64,000 bases of DNA, from NCBI GenBank assembly GCA_003265685.1, contig QJOU01000014.1:58421-122420 (forward strand), given 5' to 3'. Both the position numbers and the translations under genes were made by a program. The notes under the pieces were generated by a model. That model was not told the origin of the DNA. It did no database searches and was given only the letters and a program-made list of their open reading frames with translations. The DNA comes from Piscinibacter caeni (GTDB lineage: Bacteria; Pseudomonadota; Gammaproteobacteria; Burkholderiales; Burkholderiaceae_C). The number at the start of each line of letters is the position of its first letter. The stretch's first letter is position 1. Below are positions 1 to 9,426 of this stretch, piece by piece.

Positions 1-234
1 GACGATCGCGCGGATGCCCTGGCCCGCCGCCAGGTGCTCGCGGCACACCTGCACCGGCGCGGCGCAGAAGCGGTTCTGCGTGAACACGCCCGCCACGGCG
101 CTGCCCTCGGCGAGCCTGACGACCAGCAGGTCGCGCCGATTCGCCTTGCGCACGCCGGCCATCGCGATGCCGAGCTCGACGCCGGCGACGGGGTGCAGAT
201 CGGCAGGGTTCGGGGCCGACAGGTTCACCGGCAT
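1..234 (-). CDS. argJ: Glutamate N-acetyltransferase ArgJ, N-terminal part (cut by window edge)
   Basis: The first 78 residues of a protein running off the left edge are visible. ArgJ moves the acetyl group of N-acetylornithine to glutamate in the cyclic arginine pathway, and some versions also use acetyl-CoA. The visible part has the N-terminal ArgJ signatures: a PxGxxxG-like entry around '[13 protein letters not shown]', then '[12 protein letters not shown]'. The catalytic Thr of the autoprocessing site lies beyond the edge. The ATG at 234 is the natural start. The gene follows secA by 27 nt on the same strand, so the two are probably co-transcribed. Another arginine gene, argB, lies at about 22 kb. 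Confidence 0.9.
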   Translation of the reverse strand, partial: MPVNLSAPNPADLHPVAGVELGIAMAGVRKANRRDLLVVRLAEGSAVAGVFTQNRFCAAPVQVCREHLAAGQGIRAIV

Positions 235-261
235 GGTGCTCTCCGAGAAAGGGTCAGACGC

Positions 262-3006
<2,745 letters not shown>

Positions 3007-3148
3007 GCGGCGACGGCAGCGGCGTTCTTCGAAGGGGGCTCGCCGGCCCCGCAGCCACCGGCCACGGCACGACGGCGCACGTAGGTCGGCATCTGGGGTC
3101 GCACCTTGCCGATGCAAGGCGCGCGGCGTTCAGCCAAAGCCTGTAAGT

Positions 3149-4132
3149 TTACTCCGCGACCGCCAGGCGCCGTTGGCGCCGCCCCGCCTTGGCCTGGGCA
3201 CCCGGCTCGCCGCCGGCCAGGAACTTGGCCGGGTCCTGCGGCACGCCGTCGACCAGCACCTCGAAGTGCAGGTGCGGTCCGGTCGAGCGGCCCGTGTTGC
3301 CCACCTCGGCGATGGCCTGGCCGCGCTTGACGATGTCGCCGGCGCGCGCCAGCAGCCGCGACGCGTGCGCATAGCGGGTGACCAGGCCGTTGCCGTGGTC
3401 GACCTCGATCATCTGGCCGTAGGCCGGATGGTGCTCGGCGTTGAGCACCACGCCGCCGGCCGCGGCCATGATCGGCGTGCCGACGTCGTTCGGGAAATCC
3501 AGCCCGGTGTGCAGCGCCGCCCGGCCGGTGAACGGGTCTTCCCGGAAGCCGAAGCCGGAGCCGATCGGCCCGGCCACCGGCGCGCTGTTCGGGATGGTCA
3601 GCGCGTGCAGGCGCGACTCCATCAGGCGCGACTCGATCAGCGTGAACAAGTCGGTGCTGCGGTCGGCGGTCTCGTCCAGCGAGTCGACGATGCCGGTCAG
3701 CTGCTCCAGCGTGGCGGCCTGCGGTGGCACGTACGGCCCGCCCTGGGCGCCGCCGGCCGACGCGGCGGTGGCCGGGCGCAACGGTTTCAGCTCGTCCGAC
3801 TTGACCCCCGCCAGCCCGGCGACGCGGTCGCCCATCGCCTCGAGCTTGACGAGCTTGGCCTGCATCTCGCCGACCTTCTGCGCCATCGCGTCGAGGTTGG
3901 CGCGCAGGAAGCGGTCGCGCTGGGCGAATTCGTCGCGCACCACCAGACGCACGATCTGGCTGACCACCGGCCAGCCTTCGCGCGCGGCCTTGAGGAAGAC
4001 GAAGTGGTAGATCGCCCCGGACAGGGACATCAGCACCAGCACCAGCGCGAACAGCGCGAGCGCGGCCTGCCAGCGATTGAAATGCATCACCCGCGTGCGC
4101 GCCAGCGTGCCGTGCGTGATCATGATCTGCAT
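3149..4132 (-). CDS. M23-family (LytM-like) peptidase, membrane-anchored
   Basis: The predicted product has about 327 residues. A single N-terminal membrane segment ('WQAALALFALVLVLMSLSG') is followed by a helical, probably coiled-coil region ('LDAMAQKVGEMQAKLVKLEA'). The C-terminal LytM domain carries the zinc motifs HxxxD ('HTGLDF') and HxH ('HLHFE'), so the peptidase is probably active. It would act on peptidoglycan cross-links in the periplasm, or serve as an amidase activator. The ATG at 4132 gives a normal membrane anchor. The open frame extends further upstream but would overlap the divergent DUF721 gene. It precedes secA on the same strand by 142 nt. The substrate is not known. Confidence 0.9.
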   Translation of the reverse strand: MQIMITHGTLARTRVMHFNRWQAALALFALVLVLMSLSGAIYHFVFLKAAREGWPVVSQIVRLVVRDEFAQRDRFLRANLDAMAQKVGEMQAKLVKLEAMGDRVAGLAGVKSDELKPLRPATAASAGGAQGGPYVPPQAATLEQLTGIVDSLDETADRSTDLFTLIESRLMESRLHALTIPNSAPVAGPIGSGFGFREDPFTGRAALHTGLDFPNDVGTPIMAAAGGVVLNAEHHPAYGQMIEVDHGNGLVTRYAHASRLLARAGDIVKRGQAIAEVGNTGRSTGPHLHFEVLVDGVPQDPAKFLAGGEPGAQAKAGRRQRRLAVAE

Positions 4133-4147
4133 CGCTACACTCCTGTC

Positions 4148-4474
4148 GTGAGTCCCAACCACCTCAAGCCCCCTCCGCTGGTGCCGGACTCGATGCCGGT
4201 GGCGGAGGCCCTGCGTCGCAGCGCGCCGCTGGCGGCCTTGCGCGAGCGGCTGAAAGACTCGGGTGAGCGGTTCGAGGCCATCCGGGCCAGCCTCCCCCCG
4301 GGGCTCGCGAATCAGGTCGCGCCGGGGTCGGTCGATGCCGAGGGCTGGTCTGTGCTGGCGGCCAACGCCGCGGTGGCGGCCAAGCTCCGCCAGCTCAGGC
4401 CCCGACTGGAAGCGATTCTTCAGCAGCGGGGATGGCAGGTTAGCGCAATCCGCATCAAGGTTCAAACGCCCTGA
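4148..4474 (+). CDS. DUF721 / DciA-family protein
   Basis: This is a small 108-residue protein of the DUF721 family. In bacteria lacking DnaC/DnaI loaders, DciA members help load the DnaB replicative helicase, so that role is inferred here from family only. The motif region 'LPPGLANQVAPGSVDAEGW' and the C-terminal 'QQRGWQVSAIRIKVQT' match the family style. A GTG at 4148 gives the full-length product, and an ATG at 4193 is an alternative. It is divergent from the M23 peptidase gene with only 15 nt between the starts. The DUF721-M23-secA neighbourhood is common in Betaproteobacteria. Confidence 0.75.
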   Translation: MSPNHLKPPPLVPDSMPVAEALRRSAPLAALRERLKDSGERFEAIRASLPPGLANQVAPGSVDAEGWSVLAANAAVAAKLRQLRPRLEAILQQRGWQVSAIRIKVQTP

Positions 4475-4529
4475 CAGTGCGTTTCAACCCTTTCCGGCGA
4501 CCCCCCGCAAGACGCGCCCGAGCGTGACA

Positions 4530-4605
4530 TGGTGCCGGCTGTCCGGATCGAACGGACGACCTTCCGCTTACAAGGCGGGTGCTCTACCAACTGAGCTAAA
4601 CCGGC
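4530..4605 (-). tRNA. tRNA-Thr (anticodon TGT)
   Basis: A full cloverleaf can be drawn on the minus strand. The acceptor is GCCGGTT paired with AGCCGGC (one G-U pair). There is a D-arm TAGCTCAGTTGGTAGAGC, an anticodon loop CTTGTAA, and a T-arm containing GTTCGATCC. The 3' CCA is encoded (discriminator A at 4533, CCA at 4532-4530). The anticodon stem has one C-A mismatch at its outer pair. The anticodon TGT reads ACA and other threonine codons. It lies 34 nt downstream of sspB on the same strand. Confidence 0.95.
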
Positions 4606-4624
4606 ACGGCGACCAAGGCGCCGA

Positions 4625-4630
4625 AGTATA
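4625..4630 (-). promoter_or_regulatory. Candidate -10 element for tRNA-Thr
   Basis: The minus strand reads TATACT (5 of 6 match to the sigma-70 -10 consensus), 20 nt before the mature 5' end of tRNA-Thr. That leaves a short leader of about a dozen nucleotides. No good -35 is visible 16-18 nt upstream, where the sequence is the end of sspB. The tRNA may therefore have its own weak promoter, be read through from sspB, or both. Confidence 0.4.
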
Positions 4631-4639
4631 GGCGTGCCG

Positions 4640-5140
4640 CTACTTGATGCGCTTCAGCGAGGGCCGTCCGCCGGACGGCGGCTCGGGCGGCTCCGCCGAG
4701 CCCGCTTCGTCGCCCCGTGGGCCGCCGTCGGTTACCGCCAGGTGGGGCGCGCGCGGTGCGGTGGCGGCCGCGTCGAGCGGCGCCGGCTGCATGCCCGCAG
4801 GCGCCTCGGAAGGCACCGGGAAGGCCATGCCCTGCCCGTTCTCGCGCGCGTAGATCGCGATCACGTGGTCGACCGGCACGACGATCTCGCGCGAGACGCC
4901 GCCGAAGCGGGCCTTGAACTCGATGTAGTCGTTGCCGAGCTTGAGCGCGCTGGTGGCCTCGAAGCCGACGTTGAGCACGATCTCGTTGTTCTTGACGTAC
5001 TCCACCGGCACCTGCACCGAGCCATCGACGAACACCGCGATGTACGGGGTGAAGCCGTTGTCCGTGCACCAGTCGTGCAACGCCCGGATCAGGTACGGGC
5101 GGGTCGAGGTGCCGGTGCCGGCGCTCGGCGGGGTGCTCAT
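4640..5140 (-). CDS. sspB: ClpXP protease specificity-enhancing factor SspB
   Basis: SspB is an adaptor that carries ssrA-tagged and other substrates to the ClpXP protease. The 166-residue product begins with the SspB fold ('RPYLIRALHDWCTDNGFTPYI', 'VNNEIVLN'-type strand, 'SREIVVPVDHVIAIYARENGQGM'). A low-complexity Ala/Pro/Gly linker follows from about residue 110. The extreme C-terminus 'GRPSLKRIK' matches the short ClpX-binding tail known from E. coli SspB. It lies 10 nt downstream of sspA on the minus strand, which is the usual sspAB order. Confidence 0.95.
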   Translation of the reverse strand: MSTPPSAGTGTSTRPYLIRALHDWCTDNGFTPYIAVFVDGSVQVPVEYVKNNEIVLNVGFEATSALKLGNDYIEFKARFGGVSREIVVPVDHVIAIYARENGQGMAFPVPSEAPAGMQPAPLDAAATAPRAPHLAVTDGGPRGDEAGSAEPPEPPSGGRPSLKRIK

Positions 5141-5150
5141 GCCGGCCAGT

Positions 5151-5762
5151 CTACTTCCGCATCACCTTCTCGGAAGGCGTCAGCGCCTCGATGTAGGCGG
5201 GGCGCGAGAAGATGCGCTCGGCGTACTTCAGCAGCGGCACGGCGTTCTTCGACATGTCGATGCCGTAGTAGTCAAGGCGCCACAGCAGCGGCGCGATGGC
5301 GACGTCGAGCATCGAGAAGTCGTCGCCGAGCATGTACTTGTTCTTCACGAAGATCGGCGCGAGCATCGTCAGGCGATCCCGGATCTGCGCGCGCGCCTTC
5401 TCGAGCTGCTTGTCGGTGGGCTTGATGCCGCGCGACTCGAGGATGTTGACGTTCGAGAACAGTTCCTTCTCGAAGTTGAACAGGAACAGCCGCACCCGGG
5501 CGCGCGCCACCGGGTCGCCCGGCATCAGCTGGGGGTGCGGGAAGCGCTCGTCGATGTACTCGTTGATGATGTGCGACTCGTACAGGATCAGGTCGCGCTC
5601 GACCAGGATCGGCACCTCGTTGTACGGGTTCATCAGCGCGATGTCCTCGGGTTTCGCGAACAGGTCCACGTCGCGAATCTCGAAGTCCATGCCCTTCTCG
5701 AACAGCACGAAGCGGCAGCGGTGCGAGTAGGGGCAGGTCGTTCCGGAATAAAGCACCATCAT
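5151..5762 (-). CDS. sspA: Stringent starvation protein A (GST-like RNA polymerase-associated factor)
   Basis: The 203-residue protein has the glutathione-S-transferase fold: an N-terminal thioredoxin-like domain ('MVLYSGTTCPYSHRCRFVLFE') and a helical C-terminal domain. In E. coli, SspA binds RNA polymerase and affects stress and phage genes; whether it does so here is inferred. The conserved surface 'PHPQLMPGDP' includes the PHP triad described as important in E. coli SspA. It lies downstream of petABC on the same strand and directly upstream of sspB, a widespread gene order in Betaproteobacteria. Confidence 0.93.
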   Translation of the reverse strand: MMVLYSGTTCPYSHRCRFVLFEKGMDFEIRDVDLFAKPEDIALMNPYNEVPILVERDLILYESHIINEYIDERFPHPQLMPGDPVARARVRLFLFNFEKELFSNVNILESRGIKPTDKQLEKARAQIRDRLTMLAPIFVKNKYMLGDDFSMLDVAIAPLLWRLDYYGIDMSKNAVPLLKYAERIFSRPAYIEALTPSEKVMRK

Positions 5763-5874
5763 GGCGTGCTCTCCTTGCGGGAGTCCAAAGACACAAACGC
5801 AGCGGGCCCCCTTGCGGGCGGCGCCGCTGCGCGGCGGCCCGGCGGCGCACTCACGCCGTCGGGCACGGGCAGGT

Positions 5875-6642
5875 TCACTTCACGTCTTTCCAGTAGGCGG
5901 CGTTCAGGCGCCAGGCGATCACGGTGAAGAAGGCCAGGAAGATCAGCACCCAGACACCGATGCGCACGCGCTGGCCGGCGGCCGGCTCGCCCATCCACTG
6001 CAGGAAAGCCACCAGATCGCCGACCGCCTCGTCGTACTCGCGCGGGCCGAGCTTGCCGGGCGTCAGCTGCTCGAAGCCGTCAAAGCGGTGCACCACCTTG
6101 GCCGGATCGTGCGGATCCTTCTCCTCGACGAACTTGGCCGCGCGCTGCCCCTGCAGTTCCCACAGCACGTGCGGCATGCCGACGTTCGGGAAGGCAAGGT
6201 TGTTCCAGCCGGTGGCCTTGGTGTCGTCGCGGTAGTAGGTGCGCAGGTAGGTGTAGAGATAGTCCGCCCCGCTGCCGCCCGCGCCGGCACGCGAGCGCGC
6301 GATCAGCGTCAGGTCCGGCGGGGTGGCGCCGAACCACTCCTTGGCCTGGGCCGGATCGAGCGTGACCTTCATCGTGTCGCCGACCTTCTCGGTGGCGAAC
6401 ATCAGGTTCTTCTTGATCTGGTCCTCGGTCAGGCCGATGTCGCGCATGCGGTTGTAGCGCATGTAGCTGGCCGAGTGGCAGTTCAGGCAGTAGTTGACGA
6501 ACAGCTTGGCACCGTTCTGCAGCGCGGCCAGGTCGTTCGCCTTGTCCTCCGGGAACTTGTCCCAGTGCATGCCGCCCTCGGCGGCGGCGGCACCGCCGGC
6601 GAGGCCCAGGCAGAGCAGGAGGCTGAGCAGGATCTTCTTCAT
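5875..6642 (-). CDS. petC: Cytochrome c1 of the bc1 complex
   Basis: This subunit carries electrons from the Rieske protein to soluble cytochrome c on the periplasmic face. It has a signal peptide ('MKKILLSLLLCLGLAGGAAAA'), the haem-binding CxxCH as 'CLNCH', a later 'VGMPHVLWE' that probably supplies the axial Met, and a C-terminal membrane anchor ('WVLIFLAFFTVIAW'). I chose the ATG at 6642, which gives a clean signal peptide of 255 residues. An upstream ATG at 6666 overlaps the petB stop as ATGA and cannot be excluded. It is the last gene of the petABC cluster, with sspAB 112 nt downstream. Confidence 0.95.
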   Translation of the reverse strand: MKKILLSLLLCLGLAGGAAAAEGGMHWDKFPEDKANDLAALQNGAKLFVNYCLNCHSASYMRYNRMRDIGLTEDQIKKNLMFATEKVGDTMKVTLDPAQAKEWFGATPPDLTLIARSRAGAGGSGADYLYTYLRTYYRDDTKATGWNNLAFPNVGMPHVLWELQGQRAAKFVEEKDPHDPAKVVHRFDGFEQLTPGKLGPREYDEAVGDLVAFLQWMGEPAAGQRVRIGVWVLIFLAFFTVIAWRLNAAYWKDVK

Positions 6643-6665
6643 GGTCTTCTCGTTCTTCCCTGGCA

Positions 6666-8078
6666 TCAGTGGGCAGCGAAGGTGATCCGCTCGGGCACGG
6701 GCTTGAACTCACCGAGCCGGCTCCACCACGGCATCAGCAGGAAGAAGCCGAAGTAGAACAGCGTGCCCACCTGCGACACCCGCTCGCCGATCGGCGACGG
6801 CGGCTGCACGCCCAGGTAGCCCAGGATCAGGAAGTTGATGACGAACACCGCATAGACGTACTTGTGCCAGCCCGGGCGGTAGCGGATCGACTTCACCGGG
6901 CTCGCGTCGAGCCAGGGCAGGAAGAACAGGATGATCACCGCGCCGCCCATCACGACGACGCCCCAGAACTTGGCGTCGATGGTGAGCATCGCCGCGACCA
7001 CCGCCAGCGCGGCGATCACGATGCCGCCCTTCAGCGCGCCCGACAGCTTCGCCTTGGCCACGCCCAGCAGCGCTCCGAGCAGCACGCAGGCCACGAGCGC
7101 GTACATCATCTCGCTCGTGATGGCGCGCAGCATCGAGTAGAACGGCGTGAAGTACCACACCGGGGCGATGTGCAGCGGCGTCTTCAGCGGGTCGGCCGGG
7201 ATGAAGTTGTTGTACTCGAGGAAGTAGCCGCCGAGCTCGGGCGCGAAGAAGATGATCGCGCTGAACACGAACAGGAACACCGCCACGCCCATGATGTCGT
7301 GGATCGTGTAGTACGGGTGGAACGGGATGCCGTCCAGCGGATGGCCCTGGGCATCCTTCGGCGCCTTCGGCCCCTTGATCTCGACGCCGTCCGGGTTGTT
7401 CGAGCCGACGTCGTGCAGCGCCAGCAGGTGCGCCACCACCAGGCCGAGCAGCACCAGCGGCACGGCGATGACGTGGAAGCTGAAGAAGCGGTTCAGCGTC
7501 GCGTCGGAGACGACGTAGTCGCCGCGGATCAGCAGCGCCAGGTCCGGCCCAATCAGCGGGATCGCGGAGAACAGGTTGACGATCACCTGCGCGCCCCAGT
7601 AGCTCATCTGGCCCCAGGGCAGCAGGTAACCCATGAAGGCCTCGGCCATCAACGCCAGGAAGATCGCACAGCCGAAGATCCACACCAGCTCGCGCGGCTT
7701 GCGGTAGCTGCCGTAGATCAGCCCACGGTACATGTGCAGGTAGACCACGACGAAGAACGCGCTCGCGCCCGTCGAGTGCATGTAGCGGATGATCCAGCCG
7801 CCCGGCACGTCGCGCATGATGTACTCGACCGACGCGAAGGCCAGCGCCGCATCGGGCTTGTAGTGCATCACGAGGAAGATGCCGGTGACGATCTGGATCA
7901 CCAGCACCAGCATCGCCAGCGAGCCGAAGAAGTACCAGACGTTGAAGTTCTTCGGAGCGTAGTACTCCGACATGTGCTTCTTGTATTCCGAGAAGGCGGT
8001 CGGGAACCGGTTCTCGAACCAGACCGTCACCTTCTGGGCCACCGGTGCGTCGGCGGAGACTTCCTTGAATTCAGCCAT
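6666..8078 (-). CDS. petB: Cytochrome b of the bc1 complex
   Basis: The 470-residue integral membrane protein holds the two b haems and both quinone sites. Typical segments are visible: 'WYFFGSLAMLVLVIQIVTGIFLVMHY', 'RYMHSTGASAFFVVVYLHM', and the 'GQMSYWGAQVIVNLFSAIP' Qo helix. At the Qo-site loop the usual PEWY is replaced by PVWY ('HIAPVWYFTPFYSML'). It has more C-terminal membrane segments than the shortest homologues. It is 24 nt downstream of petA, and its stop abuts or overlaps the petC start region. Confidence 0.97.
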   Translation of the reverse strand: MAEFKEVSADAPVAQKVTVWFENRFPTAFSEYKKHMSEYYAPKNFNVWYFFGSLAMLVLVIQIVTGIFLVMHYKPDAALAFASVEYIMRDVPGGWIIRYMHSTGASAFFVVVYLHMYRGLIYGSYRKPRELVWIFGCAIFLALMAEAFMGYLLPWGQMSYWGAQVIVNLFSAIPLIGPDLALLIRGDYVVSDATLNRFFSFHVIAVPLVLLGLVVAHLLALHDVGSNNPDGVEIKGPKAPKDAQGHPLDGIPFHPYYTIHDIMGVAVFLFVFSAIIFFAPELGGYFLEYNNFIPADPLKTPLHIAPVWYFTPFYSMLRAITSEMMYALVACVLLGALLGVAKAKLSGALKGGIVIAALAVVAAMLTIDAKFWGVVVMGGAVIILFFLPWLDASPVKSIRYRPGWHKYVYAVFVINFLILGYLGVQPPSPIGERVSQVGTLFYFGFFLLMPWWSRLGEFKPVPERITFAAH

Positions 8079-8102
8079 GGTCGTGCGTCCGGGTCCTGGG
8101 GG

Positions 8103-8702
8103 TTAGGCCTTCTTGTCCTCGCCGATCAGCAGGCGCGTGTCGGACAGGTACATGTGCGGCGGCACTTCGAGGTTGTCCGGCGCGGGCTTGTTCTTGAAGA
8201 CGCGGCCGGCCATGTCGAAGGTCGAGCCGTGGCAGGGGCACAGGAAGCCGCCCGCCCAGTCGTCCGGCAGCGAGGGCTGCGCGCCGGGCTGGAACTTGTC
8301 CGACGGCGAGCAGCCGAGGTGGGTGCAGATGCCCACCACCACCAGCACCTCCGGCTTGATCGAGCGCGCCTCGTTGCGGGCGTACTCGGGCGTCAGCTCG
8401 TCGGGCTTGCGCTGGGACTTCGGGTCCGCCAGCTGGCCGTCGAGCTTGGGCAGCTCGGCCAGCTGCTCGGGCGTGCGCCTGACGATCCACACCGGCTTGC
8501 CGCGCCACTCGACGGTGAGCTTCTCGCCCGGCTTGAGCGAGCCGATGTCGACCTCGACGGCGGCGCCGGCCGCTCGCGCACGTTCGGAGGGCTGGAAGCT
8601 GCTGACGAAGGGCACGGCCGTGAAGCCGACCCCCACGGCGCCGGCGCAGCCTGAGGCGATGAGCCAGGTGCGCTTGCCGCTGTCGACGGGGCTGTCACTC
8701 AT
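8103..8702 (-). CDS. petA: Rieske iron-sulfur subunit of the bc1 complex
   Basis: The 199-residue protein carries the 2Fe-2S cluster that takes electrons from quinol. Cluster-binding motifs are 'CTHLGC' and 'CPCHGS', and the two central Cys can form the usual disulfide. The N-terminal anchor ('[21 protein letters not shown]') is preceded by 'GKRTW', so the twin-arginine pair is written KR rather than RR. Export by the TatABC encoded at about 15-16.5 kb is inferred. The ATG at 8702 was chosen; an open extension to 8750 lacks family similarity. It is the first gene of petABC. Confidence 0.96.
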   Translation of the reverse strand: MSDSPVDSGKRTWLIASGCAGAVGVGFTAVPFVSSFQPSERARAAGAAVEVDIGSLKPGEKLTVEWRGKPVWIVRRTPEQLAELPKLDGQLADPKSQRKPDELTPEYARNEARSIKPEVLVVVGICTHLGCSPSDKFQPGAQPSLPDDWAGGFLCPCHGSTFDMAGRVFKNKPAPDNLEVPPHMYLSDTRLLIGEDKKA

Positions 8703-8790
8703 GAAGGTCCTCGGGGAGTTTTCTTGAAGTTCGCTGCAGATCAGGGTCAACCCGGCATTCTAACGGACGCGTCAAGCCTCACCGGCCGGC

Positions 8791-8818
8791 TTGACTTCCG
8801 GGCGATCGAAGGAATACT
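8791..8818 (+). promoter_or_regulatory. Candidate sigma-70 promoter for mscL
   Basis: TTGACT at 8791-8796 (5 of 6) and AATACT at 8813-8818 (4 of 6) are separated by 16 nt. The start codon of mscL is 58 nt further on. It lies in the 174-nt divergent spacer between petA and mscL, which is otherwise free of genes. Confidence 0.5.
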
Positions 8819-8876
8819 TCGCCGGCCGCCGAGAAGTCACCACGCGACGCGCACCATCAACAACGAGGAGTCCGGG

Positions 8877-9293
8877 ATGAGTTTCGCCACCGAGTTCAAG
8901 GAATTCGCGATGAAGGGCAATGTCGTCGACCTCGCGGTCGGCGTCATCATCGGCGGTGCATTCGGCAAGATCGTCGACTCGATCGTCGGTGACCTGATCA
9001 TGCCCATCGTCGGCAAGCTGCTCGGGGGGCTCGACTTCTCGAACTACTTCATCCCGCTGGCCGGCCAGACCGTGACGAACCTGGCGGATGCCAAGAAGGC
9101 CGGCGCGGTGTTCGCCTACGGCAGCTTCATCACCGTCGCGATCAACTTCATCATCCTCGCGTTCATCATCTTCATGATGGTCAAGCAGATCAACCGGCTG
9201 AAGAACGAGACGCCGCCCGCGCCCGCGGTGCCGGCTGCGCCGCCGGAAGACATCGTGCTGCTGCGCGAGATCCGCGACTCGCTGAAGAAGTAG
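8877..9293 (+). CDS. mscL: Large-conductance mechanosensitive channel MscL
   Basis: MscL opens under membrane tension to release solutes during osmotic downshock. The 138-residue product has the N-terminal amphipathic helix ('[19 protein letters not shown]'), a gating TM1 ('[17 protein letters not shown]'), a periplasmic loop, TM2 ('[19 protein letters not shown]') and a C-terminal cytoplasmic helix ('[15 protein letters not shown]'). The length matches the family. A GAGGAG ribosome-binding site precedes the ATG at 8877; the longer open frame upstream has no family similarity. It stands alone, divergent from petA. Confidence 0.97.
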   Translation: MSFATEFKEFAMKGNVVDLAVGVIIGGAFGKIVDSIVGDLIMPIVGKLLGGLDFSNYFIPLAGQTVTNLADAKKAGAVFAYGSFITVAINFIILAFIIFMMVKQINRLKNETPPAPAVPAAPPEDIVLLREIRDSLKK

Positions 9294-9376
9294 GCCGCGC
9301 CGGTCAAGCCGGCGGCCGCCGCGCCGGCGTGACGGACCGCACAACGGGCGGCCGTTCTTTGGGCTCATACTTCGCT

Positions 9377-9397
9377 GCCGCCCGGCCCTCGGGCGGC
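9377..9397. terminator. Perfect 8-bp hairpin between mscL and the DUF1631 gene
   Basis: GCCGCCCG and CGGGCGGC pair perfectly around a 5-nt loop. No T-run follows, so factor-independent termination of mscL is doubtful. It could instead be a 5'-leader structure, since the next start codon is at 9427. A weaker 5-bp hairpin (AACGG/CCGTT, 9343-9356) followed by CTTT lies just upstream. Confidence 0.3.
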
Positions 9398-9399
9398 GC

Positions 9400-9413
9400 A
9401 CGCACGCGTGCGT
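9400..9413. promoter_or_regulatory. 14-bp perfect palindrome just upstream of the DUF1631 gene
   Basis: ACGCACGCGTGCGT is its own reverse complement and ends 13 nt before the start codon at 9427. Position and symmetry would suit a dimeric regulator or an RNA structure over the translation start. GC-rich palindromes also arise by chance in this genome. Function is unknown. Confidence 0.3.
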
Positions 9414-9426
9414 TTCCAGCCAGCCG

